DNA from: Streptomyces anulatus
GTDB lineage: Bacteria > Actinomycetota > Actinomycetes > Streptomycetales > Streptomycetaceae
Assembly (NCBI RefSeq): GCF_014650675.1
Contig: NZ_BMVK01000008.1
Coordinates: forward strand, 1-64,000
Direction: 5' to 3'
DNA length: 64,000 bases
The notes below the pieces were generated by a model that worked only from the letters and a program-made list of their open reading frames with translations, was not told where the DNA came from and searched no databases. Shown here piece after piece: positions 49,337 to 58,552 of this stretch. Every line of letters begins with the position of its first letter. The stretch's first letter is position 1. Position numbers and translations under genes: made by a program.

Positions 49337-51400
49337 TCACTCGTACTCGGGCGGTTCCTCGTCCCAGCCGAACTCGGGGTCGCTGTGCTGCGGGGCCGGG
49401 GCGACCGGGGCCTTCGTACGGGCCGGGGCCGCCGCCGGGCGGGACGCGGGCACGGGGGTCGCCGGAGCGGCGGCGGGGGCCGGGGCTTCCGGGGGTGTCG
49501 GTGTCCCGCCTCCCGGTGTCCGGGCCAGGACCTCCAGCACGCCCTCCCCGTAGGTCGCGAGCTTCTTCTCGCCCAGGCCGCTGACGCCGCCCAGCTCCGC
49601 GAGCGAGGCCGGATGCAGGGTCGCGATCTCGCGCAGTGTGGCGTCGTGGAAGATGACGTACGCGGGGACGCCCTGCTCCTTCGCCGTCGCGCCGCGCCAG
49701 GCGCGCAGCGCCTCGAAGACCGGGACCGCGGACTCGGGGAGATCGGCGGCGGCCGCCTTGCCCTTGGCGCCCCTGCCGCCGCCCGCCGAGGACGACGAGC
49801 GGGACGTGGGCTTCTTGGGTTCCTTGCGGAGCAGCACGTCCCGCTCCCGGCCGAGCACCGTCGCGCTCTCGTCGGTCAGGACCAGCGTGCCGTACTCCCC
49901 CTCGACCGCGAGCAGCCCCTGGGCCAGCAGCTGGCGCACCACACCGCGCCACTCCGCCTCCGCCAGCTCCTCGCCGATGCCGAAGACGGAGAGCTGGTCG
50001 TGGTCGAACTGGATGACCTTGGCGGTCTTGCGGCCCAGCAGGATGTCGATGATCTGGCCCGCGCCGAACTTCTGGTTCCGCTCGCGCTTCAGCCGCACCA
50101 CCGTGGAGAGCAGCTTCTGCGAGACGACCGTGCCGTCCCAGGTCTCCGGCGGGGCCAGGCAGGTGTCGCAGTTGCCGCAGGCGGGGGCCGTGGGCTCCTG
50201 GCCGAAGTAGGTCAGCAGCTGGGCCCGGCGGCACTGGACCGTCTCGCACAGGGCCAGCATCGAGTCCAGATGGGAGGCGGCCCGGCGGCGGAACGCCTCG
50301 TCGCCCTCGCCGCCCTGGATGAGCTTGCGCTGCTGGACGACGTCCTGGAGTCCGTACGCCATCCAGGCCGTCGACGGCTCCCCGTCACGGCCCGCACGGC
50401 CGGTCTCCTGGTAATACCCCTCGACGGACTTGGGGAGGTCGACGTGGGCGACGAAACGGACGTCCGGCTTGTCGATGCCCATGCCGAACGCGATCGTCGC
50501 GACGACGACGAGCCCCTCCTCACGGAGGAAGCGCGCCTGGTGGGTGGCGCGCGTCCCGGCGTCCAGGCCCGCGTGGTACGGCACGGCCTCCACGCCGTTG
50601 CGGCAGAGGTACTCCGCGATCTTCTCGGTGGAGTTGCGCGAGAGGCAGTAGACGATGCCCGCGTCCCCGGCGTGCTCCTCCTTGAGGAAGGTGAGGAGCT
50701 GCTTCTTGGGCTCGGACTTCGGCACGATCCGGTACTGGATGTTCGGCCGGTCGAAGCTCGCGACGAAGTGCTTCGCGTCCGGCATGCCGAGGCGGCGGGT
50801 GATCTCCTCGTGCGTGGCGTGGGTCGCGGTCGCCGTCAGGGCGATACGCGGAACGTCCGGCCAGCGCTCGCCGAGCACGGACAGAGCCAGATAGTCGGGG
50901 CGGAAGTCGTGGCCCCACTGGGCGACGCAGTGCGCCTCGTCGATCGCGAAGACGGAGATCTCGCCCCGGGCCAGCAGGGAGAGGGTGGAGTCCAGGCGCA
51001 GCCGCTCCGGCGCCAGGTAGAGCACGTCCAGCTCGCCCGCGAGGAACTGCGCCTCCATCGAGCGGCGCTCGTCGAAGTCCTGCGTGGAGTTCATGAAGCC
51101 GGCCCGGACGCCGAGCGCCCGCAGGGCGTCGACCTGGTCCTGCATGAGGGCGATCAGCGGGGAGACGACGACGCCGGTGCCCCGCCTGACCAGGGACGGG
51201 ATCTGGTAGCAGAGGGACTTTCCGCCGCCGGTGGGCATGAGCACGACCGCGTCGCCGCCCGCCACCACATGCTCGATGACCGCGCCCTGCTCGCCGCGGA
51301 ACGACTCGTACCCGAAGACGCGGTGCAGCGTCCGCCGCGCCTCGCTCTCGCCGCCCGTGTCGGTGCCGGCTCCGGTCACCGTCCCGGTGGTCTCATCCAT
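49337..51400 (-). CDS. recQ: ATP-dependent DNA helicase RecQ
   Basis: 687-aa superfamily 2 DNA helicase for recombination and fork repair. Q motif FGYESFRGEQ, Walker A MPTGGGKS (55-62), IDEAHCVAQWGHDFRPDY, helicase-C motifs (GMGIDKPDVRFVAH, YYQETGRAGRDG), RQC zinc cysteines (CRRAQLLTYFGQ...CGNCDTC) and winged helix, then an HRDC domain (about 565-635). An Ala/Pro-rich tail of about 50 aa follows. ATG 51400 is the consensus choice; a TTG at 51412 has a better-spaced GGGGGA and is an alternative. It lies downstream of nuoN on the same strand. Confidence 0.95.
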   Translation of the reverse strand: MDETTGTVTGAGTDTGGESEARRTLHRVFGYESFRGEQGAVIEHVVAGGDAVVLMPTGGGKSLCYQIPSLVRRGTGVVVSPLIALMQDQVDALRALGVRAGFMNSTQDFDERRSMEAQFLAGELDVLYLAPERLRLDSTLSLLARGEISVFAIDEAHCVAQWGHDFRPDYLALSVLGERWPDVPRIALTATATHATHEEITRRLGMPDAKHFVASFDRPNIQYRIVPKSEPKKQLLTFLKEEHAGDAGIVYCLSRNSTEKIAEYLCRNGVEAVPYHAGLDAGTRATHQARFLREEGLVVVATIAFGMGIDKPDVRFVAHVDLPKSVEGYYQETGRAGRDGEPSTAWMAYGLQDVVQQRKLIQGGEGDEAFRRRAASHLDSMLALCETVQCRRAQLLTYFGQEPTAPACGNCDTCLAPPETWDGTVVSQKLLSTVVRLKRERNQKFGAGQIIDILLGRKTAKVIQFDHDQLSVFGIGEELAEAEWRGVVRQLLAQGLLAVEGEYGTLVLTDESATVLGRERDVLLRKEPKKPTSRSSSSAGGGRGAKGKAAAADLPESAVPVFEALRAWRGATAKEQGVPAYVIFHDATLREIATLHPASLAELGGVSGLGEKKLATYGEGVLEVLARTPGGGTPTPPEAPAPAAAPATPVPASRPAAAPARTKAPVAPAPQHSDPEFGWDEEPPEYE

Positions 51401-51552
51401 GGTCACGCCCAATGCTCTGTCCCCCGAGGGTCCGCACGCCCGGCCCTGTCCGTCCTGCTCGTCCCCGTCCACGATAGGCGGAGGCAACGACAACGCCGGA
51501 CGGTCTGTGGATAACCGACCGTCCGGCGCTGCTGACACGCATACCGCGCGGG

Positions 51553-53217
51553 CTACCGCACGAACACTCCCGCCTGGCTCGCCAGGTCCAGGAAGTACTG
51601 CGGGGCCAGGCCCAGCACCAGGGTGACGGCGACGCCGACCGCGATCGTCGTCATGGTCAGCGGGGACGGGACGGCGACCGTGGGGCCGTCCTCCTTCGGC
51701 TCGCTGAAGAACATCAGGACGATCACGCGGATGTAGAAGAACGCCGCGACGGCCGAGGAGAGCACACCGACGACGACCAGAGCGCCGGCCCCGCCCTCGG
51801 CTGCCGCCTTGAACACCGCGAACTTCCCGGAGAACCCGGAGGTCAGCGGGATGCCCGCGAAGGCCAGCAGGAACACCGCGAAGACCGCGGCGACCAGCGG
51901 CGAGCGGCGGCCGAGCCCGGCCCACTTCGACAGGTGGGTGGCCTCGCCGCCCGCGTCCCGCACCAGGGTGACGACGGCGAACGCGCCGACCGTCACGAAG
52001 GAGTAGGCCAGCAGGTAGAAGAGGACCGAGGAGATGCCCTCGGGGCTGGCCGCGATGACGCCCGCGAGGATGAAGCCCGCGTGCGCGATCGAGGAGTAGG
52101 CCAGCAGCCGCTTGATGTCGGTCTGGGTGATCGCGACGATCGCGCCGCCCAGCATCGTGACGATGGCCACCGCCCACATGACCGGCCGCAGGTCCCAGGC
52201 GAGGCCGGGCAGCGCCACGTACAGCAGGCGCAGCAGCGCGCCGAACGCGGCGACCTTCGTCGCGGCGGCCATGAAGCCGGTCACCGGGGTCGGGGCGCCC
52301 TGGTAGACGTCCGGGGTCCACATGTGGAACGGGACCGCGCCGACCTTGAAGAGCAGGCCGGTCAGGATCATCGCGCCGCCGATGAGCAGCAGTGCGTCGT
52401 TGCCCATGGTGTCGGCGAGGGCCGGGTCGATCTCCAGGACCGAGCCGTCGACGACGTTGGCGATGTCGGCGTACGAGAGGGAGCCCGCGTAGCCGTAGAG
52501 GAGGGCGATCCCGAAGAGCAGGAACGCCGAGGAGAACGCGCCGAGCAGGAAGTACTTCACGGCCGCCTCCTGCGACATCAGCCGCTTGCGGCGGGCGACG
52601 GCGCACAGGAGGTAGAGCGGGAGCGAGAAGACTTCCAGCGCGATGAAGAGGGTCAGCAGGTCGTTGGCGGCCGGGAAGACCAGCAGCCCCGCCACCGAGA
52701 AGAGCAGGAGCGGGAAGACCTCGGTGGTGGTGAACCCGGCCCGCACCGCGGCCTTCTCGCCCTCGCCTCCCGGTACGGCCCCGGCCTGCGCGGCGAACGA
52801 GTCGACCCGGTTGCCGTTGCTGCTGGGGTCGAGCCGGCGCTCGGCGAAGGTGAACACCGCCACCATGGCGACCAGGAGAATGGTGCCCTGGAGGAACAGG
52901 GTGGGGCCGTCGATCGCGATGGCGCCCATGGCCGCGATCTGGGCCTTCGTGGTGCCGTACCCCCCGGCCGCGAGGCCGACGATCGCGGCGAACGAGGCGG
53001 CGACCGCCACCACGGTCAGGAAGAGCTGGGTGTGGTAGCGGGCGCGGCGTGGCACGAAGGCCTCCACCAGAATGCCCAGGACGGCGGCGACCACGATGAT
53101 CAGGACCGGCATCAGCTGGGTGTACTCGATCTTCGGTGCCGTGAACGAGTTGCCCGGTGCCGCCGATGTCACCCCGCTCGCCGTCGTCCACAGACTGTGG
53201 ACAGCTGTTGCGCTCAC
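51553..53217 (-). CDS. nuoN: NADH-quinone oxidoreductase subunit N
   Basis: 554-aa antiporter-like membrane subunit of complex I, one of three proton-pumping modules, with about 14 helices. Conserved elements: LKYFLLGAFSSAFLLFG-type segment (AAVKYFLLGAFSSAFLLFG), VGAVPFHMWTPDVYQGAPTP with the loop Pro and His, and TDIKRLLAYSSIAHAGF with the functional Lys. GTG 53217 overlaps the nuoM stop by 4 nt. Last gene of the nuo operon in this window. Confidence 0.95.
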   Translation of the reverse strand: MSATAVHSLWTTASGVTSAAPGNSFTAPKIEYTQLMPVLIIVVAAVLGILVEAFVPRRARYHTQLFLTVVAVAASFAAIVGLAAGGYGTTKAQIAAMGAIAIDGPTLFLQGTILLVAMVAVFTFAERRLDPSSNGNRVDSFAAQAGAVPGGEGEKAAVRAGFTTTEVFPLLLFSVAGLLVFPAANDLLTLFIALEVFSLPLYLLCAVARRKRLMSQEAAVKYFLLGAFSSAFLLFGIALLYGYAGSLSYADIANVVDGSVLEIDPALADTMGNDALLLIGGAMILTGLLFKVGAVPFHMWTPDVYQGAPTPVTGFMAAATKVAAFGALLRLLYVALPGLAWDLRPVMWAVAIVTMLGGAIVAITQTDIKRLLAYSSIAHAGFILAGVIAASPEGISSVLFYLLAYSFVTVGAFAVVTLVRDAGGEATHLSKWAGLGRRSPLVAAVFAVFLLAFAGIPLTSGFSGKFAVFKAAAEGGAGALVVVGVLSSAVAAFFYIRVIVLMFFSEPKEDGPTVAVPSPLTMTTIAVGVAVTLVLGLAPQYFLDLASQAGVFVR

Positions 53218-54785
53218 TTGGCGGCCTCCACCTCGGGCTGGGGGTCCTTCTTCTGTACGTCGGACATGGTGTGCTCCACCGCCGGGTTGACGACCTCGGT
53301 GAGCGGCTTCGGGAAGACGCCCAGGAAGATCAGCACGGCGATCAGCGGAAGCGCGACCGCCAGCTCCCGCGCCTTGAGGTCCGGCATGGACCGGACCGAT
53401 TCCTGCACCGGGCCGGTCATCGTGCGCTGGTAGAGGACCAGGACGTAGAGCGCGGCGAGCACGATGCCGGAGGTCGCGATGATGCCGGCCACCGGATACG
53501 CGCTGAACGTGCCGACGAGGACCAGGAACTCACTGACGAACGGGGCGAGTCCGGGCAGCGACAGGGTGGCGAGCCCGCCGATGAGGAACGTCCCGGCCAG
53601 CACGGGGGCGACCTTCTGCACCCCGCCGTAGTCCGCGATGAGCCGTGAACCGCGCCGGGTGATGAGGAATCCGGCGACCAGCAGCAGCGCGGCCGTCGAG
53701 ATCCCGTGGTTGACCATGTAGAGCGTGGCACCCGACTGGCCCTGGCTGGTCATCGCGAAGATGCCCAGGATGATGAAGCCGAAGTGCGAGATCGAGGCGT
53801 AGGCGATGAGCCGCTTGATGTCGCGCTGGCCGACCGCGAGCAGCGCCCCGTACACGATGGAGATCAGCGCCAGGGTGATGACCACCGGCGTCGCCCACTT
53901 GCTGGCCTCCGGGAAGAGCCCGAGGCAGAAGCGGAGCATCGCGAAGGTGCCGACCTTGTCGACGATCGCGGTGATCAGCACGGCGACCGGGGCGGTGGCC
54001 TCGCCCATCGCGTTGGGCAGCCAGGTGTGCAGCGGCCACAGCGGGGCCTTCACCGCGAAGGCGAAGAAGAACCCGAGGAACAGCCACCGCTCGGTGCTGG
54101 TCGCCATCTCCAGCGAGCCGTTGGCGCGGGCCTCGGCGATCTCGGACAGCGAGAAGCTGCCCGCGACCACGTAGAGCCCGATGACGGCGGCCAGCATGAT
54201 CAGGCCGCCGGCCAGGTTGTAGAGGAGGAACTTGACCGCCGCGTAGGAACGCTGGGTCGCGGCGTTCTCGTCGCTGCCCGCGTGGGCCCGGTCGCCGAAC
54301 CCGCCGATGAGGAAGTACATCGGGATGAGCATGGCTTCGAACAGGATGTAGAAGAGGAAGACGTCCGTGGCGGTGAACGACAGGATCACCATGGCCTCGA
54401 CCATGAGGATCAGGGCGAAGAAGCCCTGCGTCGGACGCCAGCGCGAGGACTTCGTCTCCAGGGGGTCCGCGTCGTGCCAGCCCGCGACGATGACGAACGG
54501 GATCAGCAGCGCGGTGAGGCCGAGAAGCGCCACCCCGATGCCGTCCACGCCCAGTTCGTAGCGGACGCCGAAGTCGGCGATCCAGGACCGGGACTCGGTG
54601 AGCTGGTAGCGGTCGCCGCCCGGTTCGAAGCGGAGGAAGACGACGGCCGCCAGGACGAGCGTGCCGAGCGAGAAGAGCAGCGCGAGCCATTTGGCCGCGG
54701 TGCGCCGCGCGGCGGGGACGGCGGCGGTGGCGATGGCGCCGATCGCCGGGAGCGCCGCCGTCGCGGTCAGGAGGGGAAAGGACAT
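53214..54785 (-). CDS. nuoM: NADH-quinone oxidoreductase subunit M
   Basis: 523-aa antiporter-like subunit of complex I. ILFEAMLIPMYFLIG with the key Glu, AFAVKAPLWPLHTWLPNAMGEATAPVAVLI, and GQRDIKRLIAYASISHFGFIILG with the pumping Lys are intact. Starts ATG 54785, 4 bp after the nuoL stop. Confidence 0.96.
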   Translation of the reverse strand: MSFPLLTATAALPAIGAIATAAVPAARRTAAKWLALLFSLGTLVLAAVVFLRFEPGGDRYQLTESRSWIADFGVRYELGVDGIGVALLGLTALLIPFVIVAGWHDADPLETKSSRWRPTQGFFALILMVEAMVILSFTATDVFLFYILFEAMLIPMYFLIGGFGDRAHAGSDENAATQRSYAAVKFLLYNLAGGLIMLAAVIGLYVVAGSFSLSEIAEARANGSLEMATSTERWLFLGFFFAFAVKAPLWPLHTWLPNAMGEATAPVAVLITAIVDKVGTFAMLRFCLGLFPEASKWATPVVITLALISIVYGALLAVGQRDIKRLIAYASISHFGFIILGIFAMTSQGQSGATLYMVNHGISTAALLLVAGFLITRRGSRLIADYGGVQKVAPVLAGTFLIGGLATLSLPGLAPFVSEFLVLVGTFSAYPVAGIIATSGIVLAALYVLVLYQRTMTGPVQESVRSMPDLKARELAVALPLIAVLIFLGVFPKPLTEVVNPAVEHTMSDVQKKDPQPEVEAAK

Positions 54786-54789
54786 GTGA

Positions 54790-56685
54790 TCAGACCGCCC
54801 TCATCAGCAGGGTCGCGGCGATGACGACCGCCGTACCGCCGAACATCGAGACCGCGTAGGTGCGGGCGTAGCCGTTCTGCATCTTGCGCAGCCGGCCGGA
54901 GAGCCCGCCGACCGAGGCGGCCGTGCCGTTGACGACGCCGTCGACCAGGGAGTGGTCCACGTAGACCAGCGAGCGGGTGAGGTGCTCGCCGCCGCGGACC
55001 AGGACCACGTGGTTGAAGTCGTCCTGGAGGAGATCGCGGCGGGCGGCCCGGGTGAGGACCGAGCCGCGCGGGGCGACGACGGGCACGGGCTTGCGCCCGT
55101 ACATCGCCCAGGCGATCCCGACGCCGACGACCAGGGCCACCACGGTGGCTCCGGTGACCGTGGCCGCGCTCAGCGGGGCGTGTCCGTGGTCGTAACCGGT
55201 GACGGGCTCCAGCCAGTTGATGAAGCGGTCGCCGATCGCGAAGAACCCGCCGGCGAACACCGAGCCGAAGGCCAGCACGATCATCGGGATCGTCATCGAC
55301 TTCGGGGACTCGTGCGGGTGCGGCTCGTGGCCCTCCGCGTCCGGCTGCCAGCGCTTCTCGCCGAAGAACGTCATCAGCATCACGCGCGTCATGTAGAACG
55401 CGGTGATCGCGGCGCCCAGCAGGGCCACGGAGCCGAGGATCCAGCCCTCGGTGCCGCCCTTGGCGAAGGCCGCCTCGATGATCTTGTCCTTGGAGAAGAA
55501 GCCGGACAGGCCGGGGAAGCCGATGATGGCCAGATAGCCGAGTCCGAAGGTGACGAAGGTGACCGGCATGTACTTCCGCAGGCCGCCGTACTTGCGCATG
55601 TCGACCTCGTCGTTCATGCCGTGCATGACGGAGCCCGCGCCGAGGAAGAGCCCGGCCTTGAAGAAGCCGTGCGTCACCAGGTGCATGATCGCGAAGATGT
55701 AGCCGATGGGGCCGAGGCCCGCGGCCAGGATCATGTAGCCGATCTGCGACATCGTGGAGCCGGCCAGGGCCTTCTTGATGTCGTCCTTCGCGCAACCGAC
55801 GATCGCACCGAAGATCAGCGTGACCGCGCCGACGATGACGACGACCAGCTGGGCGTCCGGGGCGGCGTTGAAGATCGCGCCGGAGCGGACGATCAGATAG
55901 ACGCCGGCGGTGACCATGGTCGCGGCGTGGATGAGGGCGGAGACCGGGGTCGGGCCCTCCATCGCGTCGCCGAGCCAGGACTGCAGCGGCACCTGGGCCG
56001 ACTTGCCGCAGGCGGCCAGCAGCAGCATCAGGCCGATGGCGGTCAGCTTGCCCTGGCTCGTCTCGCCCGCCGACTCCAGCACCGGCCCGAAGGCGAAGGT
56101 GCCGAAGGTGGTGAACATCAGCATGATGGCGATCGACAGGCCCATGTCGCCGACCCGGTTGACCAGGAAGGCCTTCTTCGCGGCGGTGGCCGCGGTGGGC
56201 TTGTGCTGCCAGAAGCCGATGAGCAGGAACGACGCCAGACCGACGCCCTCCCACCCGACGTACAGCAGCAGGTAGTTGTCGGCGATGACCAGGATGAGCA
56301 TCGCCGCGAGGAACAGGTTGAGATAGCCGAAGAAGCGGCGCCTGCGCTCGTCGTGCTCCATGTAGCCGATGGAGTAGATGTGGATCAGCGTGCCCACACC
56401 GGTGATGAGCAGGACGAACGTCATCGACAACTGGTCGAGCTGGAAGGCGATGTCGGCCTGGAAGCCCTCCACCGGAATCCAGCTGAACAGATGCTGGTGC
56501 AGGGCCCGGTCCTCGGCGTCCTTCCCCAGCATGTCGGTGAACAGAATGAGTCCGACGACGAACGAGGCGCCGGCGAGGACGGTGCCGAGCCAGTGGCCGG
56601 TCTTGTCCAGTCGGCGTCCGCCGCAGAGCAGGACCGCCGCTCCGAGCAGGGGCGCCGCGACGAGCAGCGCAATCAGGTTCTCCAC
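54790..56685 (-). CDS. nuoL: NADH-quinone oxidoreductase subunit L
   Basis: 631-aa antiporter-like subunit with a long C-terminal lateral helix region. SYPLL-type Na/H antiporter core: GWEGVGLASFLLIGFWQHKPTAATAAKKAF, GKSAQVPLQSWLGDAMEGPTPVSALIHAATMVTAGVYLIVR, CAKDDIKKALAGSTMSQIGYM. GTG 56685 start. About 16 helices. It follows nuoK with a 12-bp gap. Confidence 0.96.
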   Translation of the reverse strand: MENLIALLVAAPLLGAAVLLCGGRRLDKTGHWLGTVLAGASFVVGLILFTDMLGKDAEDRALHQHLFSWIPVEGFQADIAFQLDQLSMTFVLLITGVGTLIHIYSIGYMEHDERRRRFFGYLNLFLAAMLILVIADNYLLLYVGWEGVGLASFLLIGFWQHKPTAATAAKKAFLVNRVGDMGLSIAIMLMFTTFGTFAFGPVLESAGETSQGKLTAIGLMLLLAACGKSAQVPLQSWLGDAMEGPTPVSALIHAATMVTAGVYLIVRSGAIFNAAPDAQLVVVIVGAVTLIFGAIVGCAKDDIKKALAGSTMSQIGYMILAAGLGPIGYIFAIMHLVTHGFFKAGLFLGAGSVMHGMNDEVDMRKYGGLRKYMPVTFVTFGLGYLAIIGFPGLSGFFSKDKIIEAAFAKGGTEGWILGSVALLGAAITAFYMTRVMLMTFFGEKRWQPDAEGHEPHPHESPKSMTIPMIVLAFGSVFAGGFFAIGDRFINWLEPVTGYDHGHAPLSAATVTGATVVALVVGVGIAWAMYGRKPVPVVAPRGSVLTRAARRDLLQDDFNHVVLVRGGEHLTRSLVYVDHSLVDGVVNGTAASVGGLSGRLRKMQNGYARTYAVSMFGGTAVVIAATLLMRAV

Positions 56686-56697
56686 GTTTCCGACCCC

Positions 56698-56997
56698 TTA
56701 CAGCTTCATCAGGCTGGCGTCGTCGACCGAGGCCGAGTGGCGGGAGCGGAACAACGACACGATGATCGCGAGTCCGACGACGACTTCCGCGGCGGCGACG
56801 ACCATCGTGAAGAACGCGACGATCTGCCCGTCGAGGTTGCCGTGCATCCGGGAGAACGTGACGAGCGCCAGATTGCAGGCGTTGAGCATCAGCTCGACGC
56901 ACATGAACACCACGATCGCGTTCCGCCGGATCAGCACCCCGGAGGCGCCGATCGCGAACAGCAGGGCCGCGAGGTAGAGGTAGTTGACCGGGTTCAC
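56698..56997 (-). CDS. nuoK: NADH-quinone oxidoreductase subunit K
   Basis: 99-aa, three-helix membrane subunit, standard length. It contains the two membrane Glu residues of the E-channel (VFMCVELMLNACNLALV and MVVAAAEVVVGLAIIVSLFR). GTG 56997 overlaps the nuoJ stop by 4 nt. Confidence 0.95.
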   Translation of the reverse strand: MNPVNYLYLAALLFAIGASGVLIRRNAIVVFMCVELMLNACNLALVTFSRMHGNLDGQIVAFFTMVVAAAEVVVGLAIIVSLFRSRHSASVDDASLMKL

Positions 56998-57860
56998 TTG
57001 GCGGCCTCCGAATTCTCCGCCGGGGACGCGGGATCGGCCCCGCGTGCCACGGCGTCCGCGTCCTCACGTCCGAGCCGCTCCCCGGAGCGCTGCTCCAGGG
57101 CCTTGAGATCGGCGAGGGACTGCCGCGAGACGTCACGGATCTGGCCGCGCTGACGCAGCGTCTGCATGACGGTGAGCTCGGACGGCGTGCCGTCGGGGAG
57201 CAGACCGGGGATGTCCACCGCGTTGTGCCGGGCGTAGACGCCGGGGGCGGGGAGCGGCGGGAGGTGCTTGCCGCGCACGCGCTCCTCGGACATCTCCCGC
57301 TGGGTCTTGGCCCGTTCGGTGCGCTCGCGGTGCGTGAGCACCATCGCTCCGACCGTCGCGGTGATCAGCAGGGCGCCGGTGATCTCGAAGGCGAAGACGT
57401 ACTTGGTGAAGATGAGGTTGGCGAGTCCCTCGACGTTGCCGCCGTGCGCGGTGTTGGCGGCGCCGAGCCCGTTGAACGTGGAGAGCGAGGCGTTGCCGAT
57501 GCCCGCGATCAGCAGGATGCCGAAGCCGAGCGAGCACCCGAGGGCCAGCCAGCGCTGGCCCTTGAGGGTCTCCTTGAGGGAGTCGGCGGCGGTGACGCCG
57601 ACGAGCATGACGACGAAGAGGAACAGCATCATGATCGCGCCGGTGTAGACGACGATCTGGACGATGCCGAGGAAATACGCCCCGTTGGCGAGGTAGAACA
57701 CCGCCAGGACGATCATGGTGCCGGCGAGTGAGAGCGCGCTGTGCACGGCCCTCTTCAGCAGGACCGTGGAGAGCGCGCCGATCACGGCGACGGTGCCCAG
57801 GATCCAGAACTGGAAGGCCTCGCCGGTCGAGGTGGTGGTGGCTGCGGCCAGCGCGTTCAC
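56994..57860 (-). CDS. nuoJ: NADH-quinone oxidoreductase subunit J
   Basis: 288-aa membrane subunit with five helices. The conserved GIVQIVVYTGAIMMLFLFVVMLVG is visible. The C-terminal ~110 residues are a hydrophilic, charged extension not present in E. coli NuoJ (184 aa), normal for actinobacteria. GTG 57860 overlaps the nuoI stop by 4 nt; the usual ATG is absent. Confidence 0.94.
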   Translation of the reverse strand: MNALAAATTTSTGEAFQFWILGTVAVIGALSTVLLKRAVHSALSLAGTMIVLAVFYLANGAYFLGIVQIVVYTGAIMMLFLFVVMLVGVTAADSLKETLKGQRWLALGCSLGFGILLIAGIGNASLSTFNGLGAANTAHGGNVEGLANLIFTKYVFAFEITGALLITATVGAMVLTHRERTERAKTQREMSEERVRGKHLPPLPAPGVYARHNAVDIPGLLPDGTPSELTVMQTLRQRGQIRDVSRQSLADLKALEQRSGERLGREDADAVARGADPASPAENSEAAK

Positions 57861-58552
57861 GCCCCCACCCCCTTGTCCTGCCGGGCGTCGGCGGCCGACG
57901 TCGACTCGATGGGGTCCTCGTCGGCCTTGTCGCTCTCGCCCTTGGACACCGCCGTCTGACGGACCGTGCCGGGCGCCGCCTCGGTGACCACGCCCCGGTA
58001 GTAGTCCTGCTCGTCCATGCCGGGGAAGATCGCGTGCGGGCTGTCGACCATGCCTTCCTCCAGGCCCGCGAGCAGCTCGTCCTTGGTGTAGATGAGGCTC
58101 TCGCGGGTGGTGTTGGCGAGCTCGAACTCGTTCGTCATCGTCAGCGCCCGGGTGGGGCAGGCCTCGATGCAGAGTCCGCACAGGATGCAGCGCGCGTAGT
58201 TGATCTGGTAGACGCGGCCGTAGCGCTCTCCCGGGGAGTAGCGCTCCTCCTCGGTGTTGTCCGCGCCCTCCACGTAGATCGCGTCCGCCGGACAGGCCCA
58301 GGCGCACAGCTCGCAGCCGACGCACTTCTCCAGGCCGTCCGGGTGGCGGTTGAGCTGGTGGCGGCCGTGGAAGCGGGGCGCCGTCACCTTCGGCGTCTCC
58401 GGATACTGCTCGGTGAGCCGCTTCTTGAACATGGCCTTGAAGGTCACGCCGAAGCCGGCCACGGGGTTCTGGAACTTGTCCCCCGACTCCCCCGCCCGGC
58501 CCGAGGACCCAGCGGATCCCGATGAGCCCGTGAGTTCTGGTTTCTCAGACAC
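57857..58552 (-). CDS. nuoI: NADH-quinone oxidoreductase subunit I
   Basis: 231-aa peripheral subunit with two [4Fe-4S] clusters (N6a, N6b). Ligands are C77-C80-C83 with C132 and C122-C125-C128 with C87 in CVGCELCAWACP and CILCGLCIEACP. Ser/Gly-rich N-terminal and acidic C-terminal extensions flank the ferredoxin core. GTG 58552 with GGAGG 6 nt upstream; overlaps nuoH by 8 nt. Confidence 0.96.
   Translation of the reverse strand: MSEKPELTGSSGSAGSSGRAGESGDKFQNPVAGFGVTFKAMFKKRLTEQYPETPKVTAPRFHGRHQLNRHPDGLEKCVGCELCAWACPADAIYVEGADNTEEERYSPGERYGRVYQINYARCILCGLCIEACPTRALTMTNEFELANTTRESLIYTKDELLAGLEEGMVDSPHAIFPGMDEQDYYRGVVTEAAPGTVRQTAVSKGESDKADEDPIESTSAADARQDKGVGA

Noticed and set aside
54952..57153. 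Long plus-strand open frame opposite nuoL, nuoK and nuoJ
   Set aside because: Antisense shadow of clearly conserved complex I genes; its product is mostly Glu/Asp/Gly/Arg/His repeats with no domain.
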